Below, piece after piece: positions 1 through 6,016 of a stretch of 6,016 nt of DNA (its first letter is position 1; each line of letters begins with the position of its first letter). The position numbers and the translations under genes were made by a program. This DNA comes from Bacillota bacterium (lineage in GTDB: Bacteria; Bacillota; Clostridia; Lutisporales; Lutisporaceae). The notes under the pieces are model-generated. The model searched no databases. It was not told where the DNA came from and was given only the letters and a program-made list of their open reading frames with translations. The DNA lies in assembly GCA_023405875.1 (NCBI GenBank), contig JAEXXN010000572.1, positions 1 to 6,016 on the forward strand, written 5' to 3'.

Positions 1-339
1 ATATCCAAGCTTATAGTAGTATATGACGATGTTGATCTGGATGTGGGAAGAATAAGGATCAGGCCTGAGGGAAGCTCCGGGACACATAACGGAATGAAAT
101 CGATAATATATTTATTGAATACAGACAAGTTTCCCAGGATCAGGGTAGGCATAGGCAAGCAGCCGGCATATATGGATCTTGCGGATTATGTTCTGGGTAG
201 ATTCACCGACGAGGAGATACCATTGATGGAGGAAGCCGTTAAGAAGGCCGCACTGGCAATAGAGGAAATTGTCAGGAAGGATGTAACCTCCGCCATGAAT
301 AAATATAATGAGGCTAAAAAGTGTCCCCCGCCTCTATAG
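1..339 (+). CDS. pth: Peptidyl-tRNA hydrolase, 3' part (5' end outside window)
   Basis: This is the C-terminal 112 residues of bacterial Pth, the cytoplasmic enzyme that cleaves the ester bond of peptidyl-tRNA released from stalled ribosomes and so recycles tRNA. The frame is open from base 1 to a TAG at 337-339. Visible residues 8-14 (YDDVDLD) match the family segment carrying the catalytic-site Asp (E. coli Asp93, here Asp9). Visible residues 24-31 (GSSGTHNG) match the conserved GSxGGHNG loop with Asn30 at the position of E. coli Asn114; the 21-residue spacing is the same. Thr28 replaces the usual second Gly of that loop. RVGIGKQP and YVLGRFT are further family signatures. The missing N-terminal part should be about 84 residues, giving a normal total length near 196. 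The last residues (KKCPPPL) are encoded by the left arm of a hairpin and look atypical; see findings. The homologue in B. subtilis is spoVC. Identification is secure. Confidence 0.96.
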   Translation: MSKLIVVYDDVDLDVGRIRIRPEGSSGTHNGMKSIIYLLNTDKFPRIRVGIGKQPAYMDLADYVLGRFTDEEIPLMEEAVKKAALAIEEIVRKDVTSAMNKYNEAKKCPPPL

Positions 340-345
340 GTGGGG
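326..345 (+). repeat. Hairpin 1, overlapping the pth stop codon
   Basis: CCCCGCCT (326-333) pairs with AGGTGGGG (338-345), giving 8 bp including one G-U pair around the 4-base loop CTAT. The TAG stop of pth (337-339) is in the loop and right arm. No T-tract follows directly (next bases TGTACCGC), so it is not a standard intrinsic terminator. Part of the left arm, GCCTCT (330-335), can instead pair with AGAGGC (402-407). Confidence 0.75.
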
Positions 346-350
346 TGTAC

Positions 351-398
351 CGCTTCAGTTTTCAGGCGGCAGGCTATATCTCCCGCCTTGTTGAAGCG
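351..398 (+). repeat. Hairpin 2, two-part GC-rich stem
   Basis: The outer stem is CGCTTCA (351-357) with TGAAGCG (392-398), 7 perfect pairs. The inner stem is AGGCGG (364-369) with CCGCCT (383-388), 6 perfect pairs, closing a 13-base loop (370-382). An asymmetric internal loop (358-363 against 389-391) separates the two stems. CCCGCCT occurs both here (382-388) and in hairpin 1 (327-333), so AGGCGG has two possible partners. No T-tract follows. Confidence 0.75.
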
Positions 399-410
399 TG
401 CAGAGGCAAG

Positions 411-437
411 AAAATTTTTCTACAGTGGAAAAATTTT
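411..437 (+). repeat. Hairpin 3, AT-rich perfect inverted repeat
   Basis: AAAATTTTTC (411-420) is the exact reverse complement of GAAAAATTTT (428-437), 10 bp around the 7-base loop TACAGTG. It contains only one G-C pair, so the RNA hairpin would be weak. As DNA it could be a protein-binding dyad or part of a mobile-element end. It is roughly symmetrical, with T-runs on both strands. Confidence 0.7.
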
Positions 438-477
438 ATGCTGATGCGTCATAACGGAGAGAAATAGTCTGCGAATA

Positions 478-495
478 GCCTTTTCCCAAAAAGGC
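478..495 (+). repeat. Hairpin 4, short inverted repeat
   Basis: GCCTTTT (478-484) pairs with AAAAGGC (489-495) around a 4-base loop (CCCA), a perfect 7-bp stem. It is followed by AAGACTTC, so no terminator T-tract is present. A 7-bp dyad in AT-rich sequence can occur by chance; it is listed because it continues the series of dyads in this spacer. Confidence 0.5.
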
Positions 496-625
496 AAGAC
501 TTCAATAGGAATATCGCAAAGGATGAGGTCGATATATTTATATCCGGCCTCAATTATTCTGTTTGGAAGAAGCTTGTACAGCAAGCATCCTTCTACAATC
601 AATATACTTGAAGCAAATACATCCT

Positions 626-634
626 GGAGGTGAG
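626..634 (+). promoter_or_regulatory. Ribosome binding site that fixes the mfd start
   Basis: GGAGGTGAG (626-634) is a near-perfect Shine-Dalgarno sequence. Seven bases separate GGAGG from the TTG at 638-640, which is ideal spacing. It decides in favour of this TTG over the in-frame TTG at 563-565, which would add 25 residues (beginning MEEACTASILL) with no similarity to Mfd N-termini and no ribosome binding site. Confidence 0.9.
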
Positions 635-637
635 AAT

Positions 638-3600
638 TTGAGTATTGATAACATGCTGAAGCCTTTATATGAGATGGAAGAGCTTGATGAAATGCTTGCA
701 GCTCTGGAGTCAAACAATATTATCGTAGATGTGTATGGAGTTTCCGATACTCAGAAGGCTTTTGTGGCTGCGCTGGTATGCAGGCATTTTGGAAAACCAT
801 GTCTTTTCATTACTCATAATGATTTGCTTTCAAGGAAGATTTATGAGGATATATCGTTTCTGGACAGCGGCCTGGCAACCTTGTTTCCCGCGGCAGAGAT
901 GATGTTCCGGAGGGTCGATGCCAAGAGCAAAGAGATCATGCAGAAGCGTTTGCAGGCGTATGATGATGTTATCAGCGGCAGAAATAATATAATTTGTGCT
1001 TCAATAGAGGCACTGCTGTCCAAGGCAGTAGCCCCCGGACTATTTGCATCAATGAACAGAGAGCTTTCAACAGGAGAAGCCGTCTCCCTGGAGGATATGA
1101 AGGAGTATTTTGTCAGGGCAGGCTATGAAAGGGTCGATATGGTAGAAGGGAAAGGACAGTTCTCCATAAGAGGGGGAATAATGGATTTCTTTTCTCCAAT
1201 ATATCAGAATGCTGTAAGAATAGAACTGTTTGATGATGAGATAGATTCCATACGCTTTTTTGATGTTCTGACCCAACGGTCCGTGAGCAAAGCTCCCAAA
1301 ATAAAAATAACTCCCGCCAGGGAATTCATTGTTACCGAGGAAGATTTTGTTGCCGGGGCGGAAAGCCTTCAGGCAGAGCTTTCTGCAAGGCTCAGGGCTT
1401 CAGGGAACGACCGCAGGAAAAAAACTACAGATGCAAGGGCCAGGGAAAGAATTTCAGAGGATATTGAAAGGCTTAAGCAGGGTATACATTTTGAGGGTAT
1501 TGAGAAATACTCCCCGTATTTTCCGGATAAAAGCTACAGCCTTATAAATTACTTTAAGGACTGCATAATTTTCATAGACGAGCCCAGCAGGATAAAGCAG
1601 CGCTGTGAAACCTTCAGCCTGGAATTCCAGGAATCCTTCAACCAGCTTCTGGAGGACGGGGAGGTGCTGCCGGGACAGTTCAGCTCTATTTTCACCTATG
1701 AAGAGCTGCTGATAAAGCTGCAGAACAGCAGGAGGGTATGTCTGGATGCCCTGTATAAGGTAAACACTGATTTTAACCCCCAGAAGACAATAAGTATAAC
1801 AAGCCGTTCAATGCACCCCTTCCATGGAAAGCTTAACATGCTCATGGAGGAGATCGATGTATGGAAAAAACGCAGATATAAGGTGCTGATACTTGCAGGT
1901 ACAAGGGAGAGAGGCATGCGCCTTGCTTCCGACCTGAAGGACAGGGATATAGCTGCTGTATATAAAAATGAGCTTGATATAGAACTGAAGGAAGGGCATA
2001 TAGTGATCCTGCCGGGAATATTGAACAGTGGGTTTGATTTCCCCTCCATCAGGTATGCCGTCATAAGCGACAGGGAGGCTTTCGGCTCTAAGCGGAAGCC
2101 CGCAGAGAAGAAGAAGAAGGGCAAAACCATAGAGGTATTTACCGACCTTAAGGTCGGAGATTTTGTCGTCCATGAAAACCATGGTATAGGTCAGTATATC
2201 GGTATAGAGAAGCTGAAGATCGACAATATAACCAAGGACTATCTGCATATCAAGTATTCCGGCAATGACAAGCTTTTCATTCCTACAGACCAGCTGGACA
2301 TGATACAGAAGTATATAGGGTCGGAGGATAAGGGACCAAAGCTTAACAAGCTGGGCGGGGCAGAATGGCTGAAGGTGAAGACCAGAGCAAAGAAAGCCAT
2401 CGAAACCATGGCCCTGGACCTGCTCAAGCTGTATGCAGAAAGGCAGCAGGCCGTTGGCTTCGCCTTTTCAAAGGATACAAAGTGGCAGAAGGAATTTGAA
2501 GACATGTTCCCTTATGAGGAAACCCAGGATCAACTGCGCTGCATAGAAGAGATAAAGCAGGGCATGGAGGATCCCAAGGTTATGGAAAGGCTTCTGTGCG
2601 GAGATGTAGGTTACGGCAAGACCGAGGTTGCGCTGAGGGCTGCTTTCAAATGCGTAATGGACAGCAAGCAGGTTGCAATATTGGTTCCGACCACTATTCT
2701 GGCCCAGCAGCATTATAATACCTGTGTACAAAGGTTTGCAAACTTTCCTGTGAATATAGACGTACTTTCCAGATTCAAGACTCATAGTGAGCAGGGTAAA
2801 GTCGTCGCCAATCTCAAAAACGGCAATGTGGATATAATAATAGGTACCCACCGGCTTTTGCAGGAGGATCTGGCCTTCAACGACCTGGGGCTGCTGATAA
2901 TAGATGAGGAGCAGAGGTTCGGCGTTGCCCATAAGGAAAAGATCAAAAACCTCAGGAAGAATGTGGATGTCCTCACTCTTACGGCAACTCCCATACCGAG
3001 GACGCTGCATATGTCGCTTATTGGCATCAGGGATATCAGCATAATTGAGGAGCCCCCCGAGGAGCGGTATCCGGTTCAGACCTATGTAATGGAGTATAAT
3101 GAGGATGTTATAAGAGATGCGATTTCAAAGGAAATATCAAGGGGTGGGCAGGTATATTACCTCCACAACCGTGTAAGAAGCATACAGAAGGTGGCGGCAA
3201 AGCTCAAGGAGATGGTCCCTGAAGCCAGGGTGGCAGTAGCCCACGGGCAGATGGACGAGAAGACTCTTGAGGATACCATGCTGGACTTTTATAACAATGA
3301 ATATGACGTTCTGGTTTGTACAACAATAATAGAAGCCGGCTTGGACATACCCAATGTTAATACCATAATAATAAACGACGCCGATAAAATGGGCCTATCC
3401 CAGTTGTACCAGTTGAGGGGAAGGGTAGGTCGTTCAAACAGGCTGGCATATGCATATTTTACGTATCAAAGAGACAAGGTCCTGAATGAGGTTGCCGAGA
3501 AGAGGCTTCAGGCCATAAGGGAATTCACCGAGTTCGGCTCCGGCTTTAAAATCGCTATGCGTGACCTGGAAATAAGGGGCACCGGTAATTTGCTGGGAAG

Positions 3601-4156
3601 AGAGCAGCATGGACATATGGAGGCCATAGGCTATGACCTGTACATAAAGCTTCTGGAGGATGCTGTCAGGGAGCTTAAGGGAGAAGCCGTTACAGAGACT
3701 GTTGATACCTCGATAGAGCTTCAGCTCAGCGCATTCATTCCGGAAAGCTATATTGGGGACGAAAATCAGAAAATAGAAATATACAAGAAGATCGCATATA
3801 TAGGAAGCCATGAGGATCTTTATGATATTGAAGAAGAAATTGAGGACAGATTCGGAGACCTACCCCAGGTGGTCAGAAATCTTCTGGACATATCATATAT
3901 CAGGCAGCTTGCCAAAAGATGCGGCATAATTGCCATTACCCAGAAGAAGAACAACATAATTGTAAAATTCAACAGTGAGAACAGCATAAAACCACAGACT
4001 GCAATCAGGGTAGCAGGGGAATATATCAACAGGCTTCTGTTCACTGCAAGCGGGCAGCCGTATTTTACAGTAAGGATCGATGAGGACAGACCTGATGAAT
4101 TTATTAAGTTCCTGAAGGAGTTCTTAGAAAAAATTAGTAGTTTCCAGAATGGATGA
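638..4156 (+). CDS. mfd: Transcription-repair coupling factor Mfd (TRCF)
   Basis: Mfd is an ATP-driven DNA translocase that binds RNA polymerase stalled at template-strand lesions, pushes it off and hands the site to UvrA for excision repair. The product is 1172 aa, close to the family's usual length (B. subtilis about 1177), and appears intact. Domains in order: a UvrB-like N-terminal module (about 1-340) whose P-loop is degenerate (GVSDTQKA, residues 34-41), as is normal for Mfd; a linker with a lysine-rich run; the CarD-like RNA polymerase interaction domain (about 503-565, DLKVGDFVVHENHGIGQY); the RecG-like superfamily 2 motor with Walker A GDVGYGKT (655-662), DEEQ (756-759), motif III TATPIPRTL (782-790) and motif VI QLYQLRGRVGR (922-932); the translocation motif region IRGTGNLLG (979-987); and the C-terminal TRCF domain (about 1022-1125), which masks UvrA binding in the resting enzyme. 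Start TTG at 638, stop TGA. The gene follows pth, as in many Firmicutes. Confidence 0.97.
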   Translation: MSIDNMLKPLYEMEELDEMLAALESNNIIVDVYGVSDTQKAFVAALVCRHFGKPCLFITHNDLLSRKIYEDISFLDSGLATLFPAAEMMFRRVDAKSKEIMQKRLQAYDDVISGRNNIICASIEALLSKAVAPGLFASMNRELSTGEAVSLEDMKEYFVRAGYERVDMVEGKGQFSIRGGIMDFFSPIYQNAVRIELFDDEIDSIRFFDVLTQRSVSKAPKIKITPAREFIVTEEDFVAGAESLQAELSARLRASGNDRRKKTTDARARERISEDIERLKQGIHFEGIEKYSPYFPDKSYSLINYFKDCIIFIDEPSRIKQRCETFSLEFQESFNQLLEDGEVLPGQFSSIFTYEELLIKLQNSRRVCLDALYKVNTDFNPQKTISITSRSMHPFHGKLNMLMEEIDVWKKRRYKVLILAGTRERGMRLASDLKDRDIAAVYKNELDIELKEGHIVILPGILNSGFDFPSIRYAVISDREAFGSKRKPAEKKKKGKTIEVFTDLKVGDFVVHENHGIGQYIGIEKLKIDNITKDYLHIKYSGNDKLFIPTDQLDMIQKYIGSEDKGPKLNKLGGAEWLKVKTRAKKAIETMALDLLKLYAERQQAVGFAFSKDTKWQKEFEDMFPYEETQDQLRCIEEIKQGMEDPKVMERLLCGDVGYGKTEVALRAAFKCVMDSKQVAILVPTTILAQQHYNTCVQRFANFPVNIDVLSRFKTHSEQGKVVANLKNGNVDIIIGTHRLLQEDLAFNDLGLLIIDEEQRFGVAHKEKIKNLRKNVDVLTLTATPIPRTLHMSLIGIRDISIIEEPPEERYPVQTYVMEYNEDVIRDAISKEISRGGQVYYLHNRVRSIQKVAAKLKEMVPEARVAVAHGQMDEKTLEDTMLDFYNNEYDVLVCTTIIEAGLDIPNVNTIIINDADKMGLSQLYQLRGRVGRSNRLAYAYFTYQRDKVLNEVAEKRLQAIREFTEFGSGFKIAMRDLEIRGTGNLLGREQHGHMEAIGYDLYIKLLEDAVRELKGEAVTETVDTSIELQLSAFIPESYIGDENQKIEIYKKIAYIGSHEDLYDIEEEIEDRFGDLPQVVRNLLDISYIRQLAKRCGIIAITQKKNNIIVKFNSENSIKPQTAIRVAGEYINRLLFTASGQPYFTVRIDEDRPDEFIKFLKEFLEKISSFQNG

Positions 4157-4169
4157 TATAGGGTATAAT
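4141..4169 (+). promoter_or_regulatory. Candidate sigma-A promoter for prsA
   Basis: A perfect -10 box TATAAT (4164-4169) lies 17 bases after TTTCCA (4141-4146), which matches 4 of 6 bases of the -35 consensus TTGACA. The -35 lies inside the last codons of mfd and the -10 just after its stop. Transcription would begin near 4176, leaving a leader of about 55 bases. This suggests prsA can be expressed independently of mfd. Read from sequence only. Confidence 0.6.
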
Positions 4170-4213
4170 TATTAAATGGTGCCCTTAAAGGCAATTAAGA
4201 CCAAATTATAGAT

Positions 4214-4220
4214 AAGGGAG
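4214..4220 (+). promoter_or_regulatory. Ribosome binding site of prsA
   Basis: AAGGGAG (4214-4220) precedes the GTG at 4231 by 10 bases, slightly long. A nearer ATG (4223-4225) is in another reading frame and leads to no lipoprotein sequence, so GTG is the start that gives a correct signal peptide. Confidence 0.7.
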
Positions 4221-4230
4221 CGATGGACAA

Positions 4231-5202
4231 GTGTTTAACAAAAAATACAAGCTGCTTCTGGTAACCGTGACTATTGTTGTGCTGGCAGCATTTCTCGCCG
4301 GTTGCGGAATGGTAAGGGTAAACCCTGAAGTTGACAATAATATCGTAGTAGCCAAGGTATCCGGAGAAGAGGTAAAAAAGGAAGAGTTCAAAAAAGTCTT
4401 TGAGATATTCAAGAATCAGTATGAGCAGCAGTTCGGAACCGATATATGGGATCAGGAAATAGAGGGCAGAAAGTTTATCGAGGTTGCCCGGGAAAGGCTT
4501 CTGGATATGCTGGTTGATGAAAAGCTTCAGCTTAAAAAGGCTTCAGAGCTTGGAATTGCAGTTACTGATGCAGAGGTAAACACAGAGATTGAAAATGCCA
4601 AGAAGTATTTTGATACGGAAGAGAAATTCAATGAGTACCTGAAGGGACAGGGTATGGACCTGGAATACTTCAAGCAGTCTGCCAGGAAAGAGCTCACTAT
4701 TACCAAGCTTATAGAGAAGCTTACTGCAAACGTGGCGGTAACAGATGAGGAAGTAAAGGTATATTATGATACGCACCAGAGCGAATTCATGAGTGTCAAG
4801 GCAAGCCATGTATTGCTTGATACCAAGGAAGAAGCTGAAAAGATACTTGAAAGGGCCAAGGCCGGTGAGGATTTTGCCCAGCTTGCCAAGGACAATTCAA
4901 AGGACCCAAGCGCCAAAGAAAACAGCGGAAACCTCGATTATTTCAGACATGGGGATATGGTAGAGCCTTTTGAAAAAGCTGCATTCGCACTTAAACCCGG
5001 AGAGTTCAGCGATGTTGTACAGACTGACTTTGGTTTTCATGTTATAAAGGCAGAGGATAGCAAGCTTGACAAGTTTGAGGATGTAAAGGAACAACTGAAG
5101 GCAACGATGATCAGCGATAAGAAGAATACGGAATACGGCAAGCTTCTTGAAGACATGAGAAAAAATGCAAATATAGAAACCTTTGTAAAGAATCTGGGTT
5201 GA
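4231..5202 (+). CDS. prsA: PrsA/SurA-type lipoprotein peptidyl-prolyl isomerase (foldase)
   Basis: This is a 323-aa extracytoplasmic foldase anchored to the outer face of the membrane; it catalyses cis-trans isomerisation of X-Pro bonds and helps exported proteins fold. Residues 1-25 form a lipoprotein signal: positively charged start (NKKYK), hydrophobic core (8-22) and lipobox LAGC (22-25), with Cys25 as lipidation site. Residues about 35-185 are a helical SurA-N-like chaperone region rich in Lys and Glu. Residues about 189-274 are a parvulin (rotamase) domain with ASHVLL (191-196, conserved His193), FEKAAFAL (247-254), a GEF turn (257-259) and the FGFHVIK ending (267-273, His270). The tail (275-323) is helical and charged. 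Length and architecture fit PrsA of Firmicutes (roughly 290-330 aa). It sits 74 bases after mfd with its own likely promoter and a strong terminator behind. Whether it is the main PrsA or one of several paralogues cannot be told here. Confidence 0.92.
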   Translation: MFNKKYKLLLVTVTIVVLAAFLAGCGMVRVNPEVDNNIVVAKVSGEEVKKEEFKKVFEIFKNQYEQQFGTDIWDQEIEGRKFIEVARERLLDMLVDEKLQLKKASELGIAVTDAEVNTEIENAKKYFDTEEKFNEYLKGQGMDLEYFKQSARKELTITKLIEKLTANVAVTDEEVKVYYDTHQSEFMSVKASHVLLDTKEEAEKILERAKAGEDFAQLAKDNSKDPSAKENSGNLDYFRHGDMVEPFEKAAFALKPGEFSDVVQTDFGFHVIKAEDSKLDKFEDVKEQLKATMISDKKNTEYGKLLEDMRKNANIETFVKNLG

Positions 5203-5222
5203 TTTATTAAATAAATGAACTG

Positions 5223-5276
5223 CACCCCTGAAGTTGGGCGGTATGATATACTGCCCACAACTTCAGGGGTGTTTTT
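5223..5276 (+). terminator. Strong intrinsic terminator after prsA
   Basis: CACCCCTGAAGTT (5223-5235) pairs perfectly with AACTTCAGGGGTG (5259-5271). After a 2-base bulge (5257-5258) the stem continues with 5236-5244 against 5248-5256 (GGGCGGTAT with ATACTGCCC, one G-U pair) to a 3-base loop (GAT). The stem is about 22 bp in total and is followed by TTTTT (5272-5276). It begins about 20 bases after the prsA stop. On the minus strand the stem is followed by the T-rich sequence CAGTTCATTTATTTAAT, so it may also end the convergent minus-strand gene, less efficiently. Confidence 0.93.
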
Positions 5277-5342
5277 GTACTTACTTATACAAGTATTGCA
5301 GCCTGCAAAAGCTTTCTGCGACACTATCTTTTGACAGGGCAG

Positions 5343-6016
5343 CTATAAACAAGGGCTGATTTCTTTGATCTTTTCCAGGGCCTCCGGTATATCCGAGGCT
5401 TCTATGACGCCGTCGAACAGCGCCATATTCAGCTCCAGCTCGCTTAAAACAAAAAGGACGCTGCCGAAATAAAAATGCTCCATACCGTCATACCTGCTGA
5501 GATCCGGGTCGCTTAAGGGCAGCACGGTAAATTTTTTATAGTAAATTTTAAAGTCGATAAAGTAGAGTTGTTTATTCTGGAGCTTGACGGACAGCTTCTT
5601 CAAAAAGAGCTCCCTGTAGTTCGGAATATATTCCTTCTTTACTTGAGCAATGGTATTCATATGATTTATTATAGGAGCAATACTGTTGGCAATGGTATCG
5701 AACAGGAGTATTTCCTCCTCCTTAAGGCTTTGGGACGTTTGCAGCACGACTATGCAGCCAAGGGGATGGCGATCCTCCTCGTCCAGCTCCAGGCTCCCCA
5801 GTTGAATAGGAGAAATGACGAAACAGTTGCTTTCTCCCACATCCTCCAGGAGGTCGGACGGAAGATAGCTGCTGTTTTGGGCGCCGGTATAGCGGCAGAA
5901 AGTGCCGTTACCCTGAAGCTGCTCCCAGCTTTCCAGCGGCTCCAGCCGCTGCAGGGCTGTTTCAAAGCCGAAATGGTCTTTTATGCGGTATGCATGGTTT
6001 TCATATAATGCTATAA
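5343..6016 (-). CDS. Putative GAF-like sensor/regulatory protein, C-terminal part (5' end outside window)
   Basis: This minus-strand frame is open from the window edge to a TAG at 5345-5343, giving 223 visible residues. An internal GTG (5840-5838) is not a likely start: the frame continues upstream with ordinary coding sequence (for example YENHAYRIKDHFGFETAL). Visible residues about 55-120 resemble the second half of a GAF-type ligand-binding domain: beta strands CFVISPIQL and HPLGCIVVLQ, then a long amphipathic helix (EEEILLFDTIANSIAPIINHM, about 99-119). Residues about 120-145 look like a connecting helix. The last 80 residues (from LSVKLQNKQLYFIDF to EALEKIKEI) form an alternating strand/helix region that I do not recognise. 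It vaguely recalls a shortened, degenerate GGDEF-like fold, but no GG[DE]EF motif is present. No membrane segment, helix-turn-helix or kinase motif is visible. It is convergent with prsA and ends 67 bases beyond its terminator. Function unknown; the GAF assignment is inference from pattern. Confidence 0.6.
   Translation of the reverse strand, partial: IALYENHAYRIKDHFGFETALQRLEPLESWEQLQGNGTFCRYTGAQNSSYLPSDLLEDVGESNCFVISPIQLGSLELDEEDRHPLGCIVVLQTSQSLKEEEILLFDTIANSIAPIINHMNTIAQVKKEYIPNYRELFLKKLSVKLQNKQLYFIDFKIYYKKFTVLPLSDPDLSRYDGMEHFYFGSVLFVLSELELNMALFDGVIEASDIPEALEKIKEISPCL

Larger units (their letters stand above)
340..637. other. Hairpin-rich spacer between pth and mfd, no supported gene
   Basis: This stretch of 298 bases has no open frame with both a start and a ribosome binding site. 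In B. subtilis the small anti-sigma gene fin (yabK) lies between pth and mfd; no equivalent is seen here. The first half, together with the last bases of pth, carries four consecutive inverted repeats (326-345, 351-398, 411-437, 478-495), two of them GC-rich and one AT-rich. A minus-strand frame is open through the spacer (stop at 420-422) but has no usable start signal. From about 496 to 620 I see no strong sigma-A promoter for mfd. TACAAT (594-599) and TATACT (603-608) resemble -10 boxes but lack a correctly spaced -35. So mfd is transcribed either from pth or from a promoter I cannot identify. Confidence 0.6.

Noticed and set aside
326..345. Hairpin 1 as an intrinsic terminator of pth
   Set aside because: The stem is good but the following bases (TGTACCGCTTCA) contain no T-tract, so termination by the standard mechanism is not supported.
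574..608. Sigma-A promoter for mfd (TTGTAC with TACAAT or TATACT)
   Set aside because: TTGTAC (574-579) is 14 bases from TACAAT (594) and 23 from TATACT (603). Both spacings are outside the functional range.
2105..2123. Run of Lys codons (AAG repeats) in mfd as a slippage site or simple repeat
   Set aside because: A lysine-rich linker just before the RNA polymerase interaction domain is common in Firmicute Mfd proteins, and the frame continues correctly.
1696..2248. Long minus-strand open frames (144 and 146 aa) inside mfd
   Set aside because: They lie opposite the conserved Mfd coding sequence, have low-complexity Ser- and Leu-rich translations and lack ribosome binding sites. They are shadows of mfd.
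2468..3010. Minus-strand open frame of 180 aa opposite the Mfd helicase motifs
   Set aside because: It sits exactly opposite the Walker A and DEEQ regions, whose conservation explains the openness. No start signal or domain is seen.
5282..5295. TACTT-ATAC-AAGTA inverted repeat as a terminator for the minus-strand gene
   Set aside because: It has only five A/T-rich pairs and no T-tract on the minus strand. The long stem at 5223-5271 is a better candidate.
5568..6008. Plus-strand open frame of 146 aa near the window end
   Set aside because: It is antisense to the minus-strand GAF-like gene, whose frame continues to the window edge with ordinary coding sequence. No ribosome binding site or recognisable domain is present.

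Overview
The window looks like a chromosomal housekeeping segment from a Gram-positive, low-to-moderate GC, spore-former-type anaerobe of the class Clostridia. The evidence is the gene order pth-mfd-prsA, the strong Shine-Dalgarno sequences, the TTG and GTG starts, the heavy use of ATA (Ile) and AGG/AGA (Arg) codons, and a lipoprotein foldase typical of Firmicutes. The genus cannot be read from the sequence.

Layout: bases 1-339 are the 3' part of pth (peptidyl-tRNA hydrolase, + strand). Bases 340-637 hold no convincing gene but are unusually rich in inverted repeats. Four hairpins lie in a row, the first running through the pth stop codon, and some arms can pair in more than one way. Bases 638-4156 are a complete mfd gene (transcription-repair coupling factor, 1172 aa) that starts at TTG behind a near-perfect ribosome binding site. 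A sigma-A-like promoter overlaps the end of mfd, followed by a complete prsA-type gene (4231-5202), a secreted lipoprotein peptidyl-prolyl isomerase. A very strong intrinsic terminator (5223-5276) closes this gene. The remaining part (5343 to the window end) is the 3' portion of a convergent minus-strand gene for a protein with a GAF-like sensor region and an unrecognised C-terminal segment.

How the genes relate: pth recycles peptidyl-tRNA in translation, mfd removes stalled RNA polymerase and recruits nucleotide excision repair, and prsA folds exported proteins. They are conserved neighbours in Firmicutes rather than one pathway. The clear oddities are the hairpin-rich spacer in place of the small fin (yabK) gene found here in Bacillus subtilis, and the strand switch after prsA to a putative sensor protein. 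I see no CRISPR array, tRNA, rRNA, intact transposase or defence system. The best candidate for something undescribed is the structured spacer at about 321-495, which could be a transposon end, a MITE-like repeat or a structured RNA.
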